Shown here: piece by piece, positions 19,231-24,759 of the stretch
Position numbering within the stretch: position 1 is the stretch's first letter
How the letters are laid out: each line of letters opens with the position of its first letter
Translations under genes and position numbers: made by a program
Source: an uncultured Clostridia bacterium
GTDB taxonomy: Bacteria > Bacillota > Clostridia > Christensenellales > Borkfalkiaceae
DNA length: 64,000 nucleotides
Direction: 5' to 3'
Assembly: GCA_944376295.1 (NCBI GenBank)
Contig: CALWCE010000008.1
Span: forward strand, 31,143 to 95,142
Notes under the pieces: generated by a model
The model's input: the letters and a program-made list of their open reading frames with translations, nothing else
Database searches by the model: none
What the model was told of the DNA's origin: nothing

Positions 19231-19252
19231 TTGGGGGCAAAATTGGGGGCAA
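19231..19252 (+). repeat. Possible integrase arm-type repeats, left end
   Basis: TTGGGGGCAA occurs twice, at 19231-19240 and 19243-19252, 12 bp apart, between attL and the integrase gene. The right end has TGGGGGCATA and TAGGGGGCAA at 62351-62370. Shared GGGGGCA pairs at both ends suggest arm-type binding sites, an inference. Confidence 0.5.
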
Positions 19253-19282
19253 TTTTACCTTGTCTCTGCGTAAAAATATAAG

Positions 19283-20461
19283 TTATTGGTCCAACGGAAG
19301 GGCATATTTGATTTTGTTCGCCTCTTGGATCAGGTAAGCATCAGATAGATCCGTGTAAGCATCGGCCAGCACGCCCGATGAATGACCGACCATTTCATCC
19401 CTCGCTGCATCAGAAACACCGCATTCTCGGCACCTCGTATAAAAGGTCGTCCGTAAATCATACAAGGTATGAGTAGGCATGAGCCTACGAAGGTGCTTAT
19501 ACAACGTCTCCATGTGGCACCAATGGAATTCTTTCATATCGCCGATATACGGAGCAAGCATAGGATTGATCGGAATGCGCTTATACTCTTCACGACCGTT
19601 CTTTCTCTTTGAGTTTTTCGCAATGAGCATATTTCCCTCACGTCGAAGTGTTGCGTATTCGTTTGGTCTCAACCCGGTATATAACGCTATGAGCAACAAA
19701 ATTCGATAGGGCGTCGAAGAAGAAATCAGCTTCACTTCCTCAATCTTGGTAAGCGCTTTTCCGTGCTCGTGTTTGTGCTTTTGATGAAAAACAACAGCTA
19801 ACGGGTTCTTCGTTATTAAGCCGTGCGCTATGGCTCCCTTAAAAGTGTAATTCATGAGCGAAAACACTTCATCTGCCGTCTTTCCTAATCCTCGTGAACG
19901 CAGATCGTCAATCATCGACTGACAGTCAGAAGGTGTGATCGCCTTCAAAGCCATTCCTCCAATGACAGGGAAGATATGATTGCGGCATCGGCTCATATCG
20001 TGATAATAGGTAAGCTCGGTAACCTTTCTCTTGCGAAAAGTCTCGAAATAATATAAGCAAAACTCTTTATAAGTGGTAGGGATTTTAGTCTGCTTAACTC
20101 CATCTCCGGACTCGATACGCCTTAGCGCTGCTATGAAGCGTTCTTTCGCGCGTTCGATCGTTGTTCCGCTGGCAGAGATGTTTAATCCATTCGCACGATA
20201 GCGCAACTCAAAATTGACTGAGCCGCCGCGCTTACGCTTGCGACAATGGACGGGTAGTCCATCAACGCGAAATAGTTTTCTGAATCTTTGTGGCATTTTT
20301 GAAATCTCCTTACTGGTAAATCCCAAAAACACTTCCTGTTTCGCTTCAGTTCCGCTCACTTTTTGATCAAGTGAGAGCGTGCTCTCCAACCCCGATGTAT
20401 GGCCTTCATCGGGCGTCTGAGACGCGGCAACTTGTTTCCATAGTTCTTCTTGTGAGATCAT
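19283..20461 (-). CDS. int: ICE tyrosine integrase
   Basis: Site-specific recombinase for insertion and excision at tRNA-Leu. Seen: N-terminal arm-binding and SAM-like core-binding regions to about residue 235, then the catalytic domain with R265 (YTGLRPNEY), R337 (LYDLRTTF), H360 (MVGHSS) and nucleophile Y369 (DAYTDL). The box-II His two before L-R is a Tyr (Y334), a variation on the usual HxxR. Length 392 is typical for ICE integrases. The gene ends 139 bp from attL. Its start overlaps the stop of a 58-residue upstream gene (ATGA), and its ribosome site AAAGGAG follows a perfect 6-bp hairpin, CCTCTG/CAGAGG. Confidence 0.93.
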   Translation of the reverse strand: MISQEELWKQVAASQTPDEGHTSGLESTLSLDQKVSGTEAKQEVFLGFTSKEISKMPQRFRKLFRVDGLPVHCRKRKRGGSVNFELRYRANGLNISASGTTIERAKERFIAALRRIESGDGVKQTKIPTTYKEFCLYYFETFRKRKVTELTYYHDMSRCRNHIFPVIGGMALKAITPSDCQSMIDDLRSRGLGKTADEVFSLMNYTFKGAIAHGLITKNPLAVVFHQKHKHEHGKALTKIEEVKLISSSTPYRILLLIALYTGLRPNEYATLRREGNMLIAKNSKRKNGREEYKRIPINPMLAPYIGDMKEFHWCHMETLYKHLRRLMPTHTLYDLRTTFYTRCRECGVSDAARDEMVGHSSGVLADAYTDLSDAYLIQEANKIKYALPLDQ

Positions 20462-20634
20462 CTCCTTTGCCTCTGAACCCTCAGAGGCGCTTTTTTTTGC
20501 CCAAAATCAGGACGAAGTACGGAAAAAGATGCTTTCCACCGTTCTGTCGCGACGCCGATCTTGGTGTATTCCGCGAAGATCCTCTGTATGAGTTCCTCGA
20601 GGAAGGCTTGATATTTTTCTTCTGTGTACCGCAT
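20458..20634 (-). CDS. Small helical protein coupled to integrase (candidate directionality factor)
   Basis: Seen: a 58-residue frame from ATG 20634 behind an excellent GGAGGTGG ribosome site; it reads MRYTEEKYQAFLEELIQRIF and later IGVATERWKASFSVL, then a basic tail. The stop overlaps the integrase ATG by ATGA. Position and coupling are those of excisionases or other recombination directionality factors, but no recognised DNA-binding motif is visible, so the role is inferred from place only. Two longer frames in this stretch lack ribosome sites and look non-coding. Confidence 0.7.
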   Translation of the reverse strand: MRYTEEKYQAFLEELIQRIFAEYTKIGVATERWKASFSVLRPDFGQKKAPLRVQRQRR

Positions 20635-20700
20635 GATGGTCCACCTCCATAAAAGATTGTATGAAGATGATACGACACCACAAGAAGAATTTCAATACCT

Positions 20701-20758
20701 AAGCGCGTTTTGCGGCGTCCGCGGCGCTTTTTACCATACCAAGGATGAGATCCTGCGA
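20701..20758 (-). pseudogene. Remnant of an XRE repressor C-terminus
   Basis: This 58-bp stretch matches 21603-21660 at 54 of 58 bases. Read on the minus strand it encodes SQDLILGMVKSAADAAKRA and a TAG stop, the same peptide as the end of the XRE gene at 21601-21945; the differences are silent. No start or HTH region precedes it. It is therefore the end of a lost sister repressor gene, now separated from the intact one by the HigBA-type cassette. Confidence 0.8.
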
Positions 20759-20830
20759 TGTTGCGGTTAATCGAGGAAGCTGATTTTTCTCAATAGCTAT
20801 TTTCGTTGGAAAATTTTATGGCATTTTTAC

Positions 20831-20859
20831 TTGACATTATGGGATATATCACATATAAT
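20831..20859 (+). promoter_or_regulatory. Consensus promoter of the HigBA-type operon
   Basis: TTGACA at 20831-20836 and TATAAT at 20854-20859 with a 17-bp spacer, about 40 bp before the toxin ATG. The spacer and -10 are AT-rich with the near-palindromic TGGGATATATCACA, a possible antitoxin site. Confidence 0.85.
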
Positions 20860-20896
20860 ATAAATGAAGATAAGATAACGGCTGAGGAATAGACGT

Positions 20897-21247
20897 ATGC
20901 AATTTATGGTTGCTTTTTATGAGAAGTCAGATGGAACAAAGCCCGCTGCGGAGTTTCTGCAGAGTTTAGATAACAAAATGAGAGCAAAGATGTTACGAAC
21001 GATTGGGCTGCTTCAAGAGTTTGGGGGTGATTTAAGAGAGCCATTTTCAAAGCCACTTGGAGACGGTATTTTTGAATTAAGAGCACAAGTGGGTAATAAT
21101 ATATCAAGGGTATTATATTTTTTCATCGTTGGGAAACGGATAATTCTGACTAACGGATTTATAAAAAAGACGCAGAAAACTCCGGAAAGAGAAATAGCCT
21201 TAGCTAAGAAATATCGTAATGACTATCTAAATGATAAGGAGGTGTGA
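20897..21247 (+). CDS. higB: RelE/HigB-type toxin (phage Gp49-like)
   Basis: Seen: 116 residues with VAFYEKSDGTKPAAEFLQSL, GLLQEFGGDLREPFSKPLGDGIFELRA-type spacing (key residues F, P, L, G, I, E, L, R) and VLYFFIVGKRIILTNGFIKK, the pattern of the Gp49-like toxin family that cleaves ribosome-bound mRNA. It is followed by an XRE antitoxin, giving the toxin-first order of HigBA. The gene is preceded by its own consensus promoter and followed by its own terminator, so the module is self-contained. Activity is inferred from family membership. Confidence 0.88.
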   Translation: MQFMVAFYEKSDGTKPAAEFLQSLDNKMRAKMLRTIGLLQEFGGDLREPFSKPLGDGIFELRAQVGNNISRVLYFFIVGKRIILTNGFIKKTQKTPEREIALAKKYRNDYLNDKEV

Positions 21248-21248
21248 T

Positions 21249-21539
21249 ATGGATAAATTTGATAAGCTGGTTAAATTTGATGACTTTATGAAGGAACAAC
21301 TCAAGGATCCTGGGTTCAAGGAGGAATACGACGCTCTTGAGCCTGAGTTTGCTGTCATGCAAGCTATTTTGCGAGCACGGGTGCAAGCCGGATTGACACA
21401 AAAGCAATTAGCTGACATGACTGGGATTTCTCAAGCTGATATTAGTAGATTAGAACGTGGAACGGCAAATCCATCGATTAAAACGCTTCAAAGAGTGGCT
21501 ACTGCTCTTGGGAGAAAGGTACAGATCGAATTTGTGTAA
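21249..21539 (+). CDS. higA: HigA-type XRE antitoxin
   Basis: A 96-residue protein with a C-terminal HTH: AGLTQKQLADMTGISQADIS followed by RLERGTANPSIKTLQ. The start chosen is ATG 21249, directly after AAGGAGGTGTGAT; an in-frame ATG at 21231 would place the ribosome site inside the gene. N-terminal residues 1-35 are the part expected to bind the toxin. The gene starts two bases after the toxin stop. Such antitoxins also repress their own promoter. Confidence 0.9.
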   Translation: MDKFDKLVKFDDFMKEQLKDPGFKEEYDALEPEFAVMQAILRARVQAGLTQKQLADMTGISQADISRLERGTANPSIKTLQRVATALGRKVQIEFV

Positions 21540-21559
21540 AAAACAATGTGAATAAACGG

Positions 21560-21592
21560 CCTCGTTATGAACGATCATAGCGGGGTCTTTTT
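21560..21592 (+). terminator. Terminator of the HigBA-type operon
   Basis: CCTCGTTATGA (21560-21570) pairs with TCATAGCGGGG (21575-21585), 11 bp including G-T pairs, 4-base loop, followed by TCTTTTTTT. It separates this operon from the converging repressor gene. Confidence 0.88.
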
Positions 21593-21600
21593 TTATGCCG

Positions 21601-21945
21601 TCAAGCGCGTTTTGCGGCGTCCGCGGCACTTTTGACCATGCCAAGAATGAGATCCTGCGACGACTCTGGCAGCTCTCGGAAGCAGCGGATGAGCTGCTGT
21701 TCTTTGGACGAACTCTCTAACTCTTTTGATGTAGAAAAGTTAAACTCGGTTTTGCGACCAAGAAGATAATCCGTAGAGACATGGAAATAATCGGCAATCT
21801 GAATTAGTTTTTTCGCAGGGGGAATACGATCCGTGCTTTCCCACATCCCAATACTTCCCGTGCTTACATTAAGCTCTTTTGCTAAGGCGGCTTGTGATAA
21901 ACCCATTCTTTCGCGCTGTTCTTTTAATCTCAAAGAAAAACTCAT
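21601..21945 (-). CDS. XRE/CI-like repressor 1
   Basis: Seen: 114 residues, N-terminal HTH (LKEQRERMGLSQAALAKEL, NVSTGSIGMWES), the linker IPPAKKLIQIADYFHVSTDYLLGR typical of phage/ICE repressors, and a C-terminal helical part ending QDLILGMVKSAADAAKRA. It has a GAGGTG ribosome site. Upstream, three TCAC-N5-GTGA sites sit on a divergent consensus promoter, so it probably represses that promoter and itself. No peptidase motif is present, so release from repression would not be by LexA-like self-cleavage. A remnant of a sister gene lies at 20701-20758. Confidence 0.88.
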   Translation of the reverse strand: MSFSLRLKEQRERMGLSQAALAKELNVSTGSIGMWESTDRIPPAKKLIQIADYFHVSTDYLLGRKTEFNFSTSKELESSSKEQQLIRCFRELPESSQDLILGMVKSAADAAKRA

Positions 21946-22006
21946 ATTTCACCTCGAATAGATTTTATCACAATCAATGAGCTAAAAATTTTTTTGCGAG
22001 AAACCC

Positions 22007-22072
22007 TCACTTTTTGTGATATAGCTATTGACAAATACTCACTCTCTGTGATATAATGCTCACGAAGAGTGA
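22007..22072 (+). promoter_or_regulatory. Divergent promoter with three TCAC-N5-GTGA operators
   Basis: Operators TCACTTTTTGTGA (22007-22019), TCACTCTCTGTGA (22039-22051) and TCACGAAGAGTGA (22060-22072). TTGACA at 22028-22033 and TATAAT at 22052-22057 (18 bp) are flanked and overlapped by them. Sited between repressor 1 and repressor 2; the rightward transcript meets no clear gene before the converging repressor 2. Confidence 0.82.
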
Positions 22073-22134
22073 TGATTACCTTGTAATCATCGTTCCAACA
22101 AGGCATGAAAAAAGCTCTCCCGGAAGGGGAGAGC
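22071..22134 (+). ncRNA. Short structured transcript downstream of operator set 1 (candidate)
   Basis: GATGATTAC and GTAATCATC (22071-22091) form a perfect 9-bp hairpin; GCTCTCC (22114-22120) and GGAGAGC (22128-22134) form a second. Between them are GTTCCAACAAG and GGCATGA. The region after repressor 2's divergent promoter (22614-22676) has the same order: hairpin, GTTCCAACAAG, AGGCAT, then GCCCTCC and GGGAGAGC. A tiny frame from ATG 22105 exists but lacks support in the second copy. Confidence 0.45.
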
Positions 22135-22175
22135 GTAGGGGAGAGGCCACAAAAAGAAGAGCAGCCGATATGCGA

Positions 22176-22529
22176 TCAGTTTTTTTGTTCGCCTTTTAAG
22201 ACGGAATCGATCAATCTGCGGATCGTTATCTGAGAAACGGGCGAGAGCTGCCTGAACTTCAAGACAAGTTCCTCTTCGTCGTGTGTAGTATGAAACCGAG
22301 GCTTCTGTTCCACAACGTTTCCAAACTCATTTGTACGGCCAAGAAGATAGTCTGACGATACCTCAAAATAATCAGCAAGACGGCGGATCGTACTTGCAGT
22401 TGCCTCATTACGACCGAGCTCGATTTTAGCAATCGTTGACTGACTGACGCCGGTACGATCGGCAAGCTGCATTTGACTGATTTGATGTTCACAACGTAAC
22501 TCATATAAAATTCTACTCATTCTGTCCAT
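22176..22529 (-). CDS. XRE/CI-like repressor 2
   Basis: Seen: 117 residues with the HTH EHQISQMQLADRTGVSQSTI and IAKIELGRNEATASTIRRL, then ADYFEVSSDYLLGRTNEFGN, the same layout as repressor 1 but clearly diverged. The start ATG 22529 has no good ribosome site; a perfect 10-bp inverted repeat (AATAATTTTA with TAAAATTATT, 22532-22554) lies immediately before it, so initiation may be nearly leaderless or structure-controlled. ATG 22520 in frame is an alternative. It has its own divergent promoter. Confidence 0.85.
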   Translation of the reverse strand: MDRMSRILYELRCEHQISQMQLADRTGVSQSTIAKIELGRNEATASTIRRLADYFEVSSDYLLGRTNEFGNVVEQKPRFHTTHDEEELVLKFRQLSPVSQITIRRLIDSVLKGEQKN

Positions 22530-22564
22530 GCAATAATTTTACCATAAAATTATTCGCAGGGTAC

Positions 22565-22640
22565 TTGACAAGTGCAAGAAGAATCGCTATACTAATCTCG
22601 AATATTATATATGTACTTGTTCCGTATGTTCCAACAAGTA
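22565..22640 (+). promoter_or_regulatory. Divergent promoter and inverted repeats of repressor 2
   Basis: TTGACA (22565-22570) and TATACT (22588-22593), 17-bp spacer. ACTTGACAAGT overlaps the -35; TACTTGTT (22614-22621) and AACAAGTA (22633-22640) form a second, wider inverted repeat of the same ACTTGT core. These are the probable operators. The rightward transcript reaches only the converging repressor 3. Confidence 0.75.
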
Positions 22641-22691
22641 TAAAAGGCATAGAGAAAGCCCTCCGTGTGGGAGAGCAAGGAAAAAGAGGGG

Positions 22692-22964
22692 TTATTTAGA
22701 TTGGTTTTCTTTTATGACGTACTGTCCCGATTGATAGATTTTGGCTCCCGTTTCATCCTCAAGCCCGAGAAGGTAATCGGCAGAGACCCCGAAACGATTA
22801 CAGACATAAAATAGTTGCTCATAATTAAGCTGATACTTACCACGTTCAAAACGATTGTAAGCGGGCTGAATTATTCCAAGTTCAGAAGCTATCTCTTTTT
22901 GGGTCATACCGCTTGCTATACGAGCTTCTTTCAGACGAGATGAAAATTGCGTAATCGAGAACAT
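22692..22964 (-). CDS. XRE/CI-like repressor 3
   Basis: Seen: 90 residues; HTH ASGMTQKEIASELGIIQPAY then NRFERGKYQLNYEQLFYVC and NRFGVSADYLLGL. It is divergent from a fourth XRE gene across a shared promoter region with two TATAAC-N7-GTTATA sites, the classic arrangement of a lysogeny-type switch. The C-terminus is a short, hydrophilic tail with no recognised domain. It and its neighbour are the best candidates for the element's master switch because here the divergent promoter drives a real gene. Confidence 0.85.
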   Translation of the reverse strand: MFSITQFSSRLKEARIASGMTQKEIASELGIIQPAYNRFERGKYQLNYEQLFYVCNRFGVSADYLLGLEDETGAKIYQSGQYVIKENQSK

Positions 22965-22997
22965 AGATAAATTATAGCAGAAAATGTTATTTTTCTC

Positions 22998-23052
22998 TTG
23001 ACATATAACTCTTTATGTTATATAATCGAGGCGTATAACAGATAGTGTTATA
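22998..23052 (+). promoter_or_regulatory. Switch promoter with two TATAAC-N7-GTTATA operators
   Basis: TTGACA (22998-23003) and TATAAT (23021-23026), 17 bp apart. One operator, TATAAC/GTTATA at 23004-23022, fills the spacer; the second at 23034-23052 covers the start region. Drives the XRE gene at 23123 and probably the following small genes. Confidence 0.85.
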
Positions 23053-23122
23053 TACTGACTTGGATATTTTTTTACCCGTCAAATATTACATTGTAATTTT
23101 TGATAAAAAGGAGGCTCTGAAG

Positions 23123-23356
23123 TTGTTTTGTGATCGTTTGAAAACAGCTCGGATCAATGCCAAAATGTCGCAGCGAGAAGTTGCGAAAAAAATCGGCATC
23201 TCGCAGACGTCGTACTCGTTTCTCGAAAGCGGCTTGAGAGAACCGTCAATGCTGTATCTTCGGCGCATCGCAGCGCTGCTCAACGTCTCGATCGATTGGC
23301 TCTGTGACAATCACCCGGACGAGGAAGAGTTTGTGCTCACTGGCAATAAAAAGTAA
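23123..23356 (+). CDS. XRE regulator 4 (divergent partner of repressor 3)
   Basis: Seen: 77 residues, mostly HTH: RLKTARINAKMSQREVAKKI, GISQTSYSFLESGLREPSML, then RRIAALLNVSIDWLCDNH. I start at TTG 23123, 8 bases after AGGAGG; an upstream in-frame start at 23045 would overlap the operator and add 26 atypical residues. It is the first gene rightward of the switch promoter, so it may act as the Cro-like or activator side of the switch. It is followed by a palindromic TGTACGGACA-type hairpin. Confidence 0.83.
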   Translation: MFCDRLKTARINAKMSQREVAKKIGISQTSYSFLESGLREPSMLYLRRIAALLNVSIDWLCDNHPDEEEFVLTGNKK

Positions 23357-23358
23357 TC

Positions 23359-23380
23359 GTACGGACAGAGTTGTCCGTAC
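23359..23380. repeat. GTACGGACA inverted pair 1
   Basis: GTACGGACA (23359-23367), 4-base spacer, TGTCCGTAC (23372-23380); the flanking bases C and G extend the stem. It follows regulator 4 and could act as a protein site or RNA hairpin. Confidence 0.8.
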
Positions 23381-23395
23381 GGAAGGAGGGAAACC

Positions 23396-23542
23396 ATGAA
23401 GAAGATAACGGTAAAGAGTGTGTTTGTAACGACAGGGCGTGTGCTTTGGTGGATCCTCGTTCACGCATTCTGCGGAGGGCTTTGGCTCATCGGTGCGATC
23501 TTAACGCTCATCGGCACTATTTTGGTCCCGTGGGTTTGGTGA
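23396..23542 (+). CDS. Small single-span membrane protein
   Basis: Seen: ATG 23396 behind a strong GGAAGGAGGG ribosome site; 48 residues, MKKITVKSVFVTTGRVLWW then one long hydrophobic segment with GGLWLIGAILTLIGTILV, ending PWVW. The stop overlaps the next start (TGATG). Function unknown; it lies in the early operon after the switch, where many ICEs carry small accessory or exclusion proteins. Length is below usual gene-calling limits but start signals are clear. Confidence 0.75.
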   Translation: MKKITVKSVFVTTGRVLWWILVHAFCGGLWLIGAILTLIGTILVPWVW

Positions 23543-23742
23543 TGTGCGGACAGTGTACGGACAGCCAAGAGATGAAAGTCAAAGATTGCAGAATGTGTCC
23601 TTATCATGAGCGGCGCGTATGGCATACCTATTATCGCCCGAGAAACTATCATGCGATCGGAATGACGCACGCATACGCTTATTGTACGCTTCATCAGAAA
23701 CGCATCTTGAAGGTGCGAAATTGTAACGAAAACAGGGAGTGA
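23542..23742 (+). CDS. Small Cys/His-rich protein, probably zinc-binding
   Basis: A 66-residue protein starting at the ATG that overlaps the previous stop. Seen: MCGQCTDS, CRMCPYH and AYCTLHQKR give two CxxC pairs and several His, so a zinc ribbon is likely. The first codons contain a direct pair of the element-wide motif (TGTGCGGACA at 23543-23552, TGTACGGACA at 23554-23563, 11 bp apart), so the motif is embedded in coding sequence here. A longer frame starting at 23371 is not supported because it would run across the previous gene. Confidence 0.7.
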   Translation: MCGQCTDSQEMKVKDCRMCPYHERRVWHTYYRPRNYHAIGMTHAYAYCTLHQKRILKVRNCNENRE

Positions 23743-23747
23743 TATTT

Positions 23748-24173
23748 ATGGAAAAGACCACAAGAACGACAAGAGCGGAAAAGAAGGAACAAGCCCTCGC
23801 GTGCCTGAAAGGGCTGCAAGTGGCAAAGCCTTACATCGAGGACTTCGAGCAAAACGACAAAGTGTATGTGTTTGAAAACCTCTACGGCTATCCCGCGCCC
23901 GGGAACGAGGATGTATTTATCAAGCTGAAGGAGATCGAAAAGAAGTATAAATGCCTCGTCTATGCCGTCATCCATAGCGAGATGTACTTCGGCGACTGCT
24001 ATAATTTCCTGCTTGTGCCGGACGATCCCGAAGATTGGGAATGGCTGCTTCGGTCGAGCGGAGCGCTGCATAGCATTCTTGCATACGTTTGGAACCGCAG
24101 TTATGAGGCAAACAGCGAGATGGGAACGATCTCCTGTCTCTCGATGGCGGGCGGGCTCACAAGGGCTGCATGA
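23748..24173 (+). CDS. Hypothetical ICE protein
   Basis: Not recognised to a named domain. Seen: 141 residues; ATG 23748 is preceded by GGGAGTGAT. Basic N-terminus (RTTRAEKKEQAL), then DFEQNDKVYVFENLYGYP, KKYKCLVYAVIHSEMYFGDC and a Trp-rich VPDDPEDWEWLLR. Mixed alpha/beta, soluble, no signal peptide. It ends 11 bases before the hairpin array, so transcription of the small early operon may run into that array. Confidence 0.7.
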   Translation: MEKTTRTTRAEKKEQALACLKGLQVAKPYIEDFEQNDKVYVFENLYGYPAPGNEDVFIKLKEIEKKYKCLVYAVIHSEMYFGDCYNFLLVPDDPEDWEWLLRSSGALHSILAYVWNRSYEANSEMGTISCLSMAGGLTRAA

Positions 24174-24183
24174 TCCGCCCCCC

Positions 24184-24254
24184 GTACGGACATTGTCCGT
24201 ACAATACGCCGAAACCTCCGATGGGGTGCTGCCTGTTCAAGTCGGGCTTTCGGT
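24184..24254 (+). ncRNA. Hairpin-pair unit A
   Basis: Palindrome GTACGGACA-T-TGTCCGTAC (24184-24202), then outer stem GCCGAAA/TTTCGGT (24208-24214, 24248-24254) and inner arm GCCTG-TTCAAGT-CGGGC (24231-24247). The loop fits the tRNA T-loop consensus TTCRANY. Confidence 0.6.
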
Positions 24255-24323
24255 TCACTCCCTATCTTGCGGTAGGCTTTGCTTGCCGCAAGTGCGGATC
24301 ATTTTCTCATCTTCCTCATATCT

Positions 24324-24400
24324 GCGCGGGGATCCCCCGAATCTCCGCGCATCCTGCCGAAGCCATCATGGATGCGATCTGTTCAAGTCAGATCTTCGGC
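24324..24400 (+). ncRNA. Hairpin-pair unit B
   Basis: First hairpin GCGCGGGGAT/ATCTCCGCGC (24324-24333, 24341-24350), unrelated in sequence to the GTACGGACA palindromes. Outer stem GCCGAA/TTCGGC (24356-24361, 24395-24400); inner arm GATCTG-TTCAAGT-CAGATC (24376-24394) keeps the T-loop but has a different stem. Confidence 0.6.
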
Positions 24401-24426
24401 CATTCATATTCTCTCACCCAAAGTCC

Positions 24427-24498
24427 TGTGCGGATATTATCCGCACACCACGCCGAAACCACCGATGGGGTGCTGCCTGTTCAGGTCAGGCTTTCGAC
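24427..24498 (+). ncRNA. Hairpin-pair unit C
   Basis: Palindrome TGTGCGGAT-ATT-ATCCGCACA (24427-24447) differs from units A and D by paired changes. Outer stem GCCGAAA/TTTCGAC (24452-24458, 24492-24498, one mismatch); inner arm GCCTG-TTCAGGT-CAGGC (24475-24491). Confidence 0.6.
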
Positions 24499-24654
24499 AT
24501 CTCCTTACTTACCCTTTTGTGGCCGAACCCCGCAAAGGGCTCGACGATCTGAAGTATGGCCATGAGAATGTCAGACCGTCGATGAAAGTATCTCCTGTGC
24601 TCTGCGGCAGGGTCACCTTCTGCAGAGTAAGCCTATCCTTCCCCCTAATTATAT

Positions 24655-24722
24655 GTACGGACACTGTCCGTACAACATGCCGGAACCAACGGAATGCAGC
24701 CCGGTCGGGTCGGGCTTTCGGC
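24655..24722 (+). ncRNA. Hairpin-pair unit D
   Basis: Palindrome GTACGGACA-C-TGTCCGTAC (24655-24673); outer stem GCCGGAA/TTTCGGC (24679-24685, 24716-24722, with one G-T pair); inner arm GCCCG-GTCGGGT-CGGGC (24699-24715). The loop has drifted from the T-loop consensus. Confidence 0.55.
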
Positions 24723-24759
24723 ACAACTCATCAGCCTGATGAGACATAGGGAGTGTGTT

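Larger units (their letters stand above)
24184..24722 (+). repeat. Gene-free array of four hairpin-pair units
   Basis: The 586 bases between 24174 and 24759 hold no credible gene. They hold four units, each a palindromic stem followed about 5 bases later by a 44-47 base fold with a 6-7 bp outer stem (GCCGAAA type) and a 5-6 bp inner stem with a 7-base loop. Other hairpins lie between them: TTGCGG/CCGCAA at about 24265-24290 and CTCTGC/GCAGAG at about 24600-24627. A last one, CTCATCA/TGATGAG at about 24727-24743, stands just before the next gene. Confidence 0.8.

Noticed and set aside
23371-23541. N-terminal extension of the small Cys-rich gene from 23371
   Set aside because: It would overlap the well-signalled membrane-protein gene at 23396; the ATG at 23542 coupled to that gene's stop is better.
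24208-24722. True tRNA genes in the array
   Set aside because: Acceptor- and T-arm-like parts are present but D and anticodon arms are missing and no CCA follows.
24170-24749. Three overlapping plus-strand open frames across the hairpin array
   Set aside because: They share no domain, have poor starts and repeat only because the DNA repeats; structure conservation is at the nucleic-acid level.
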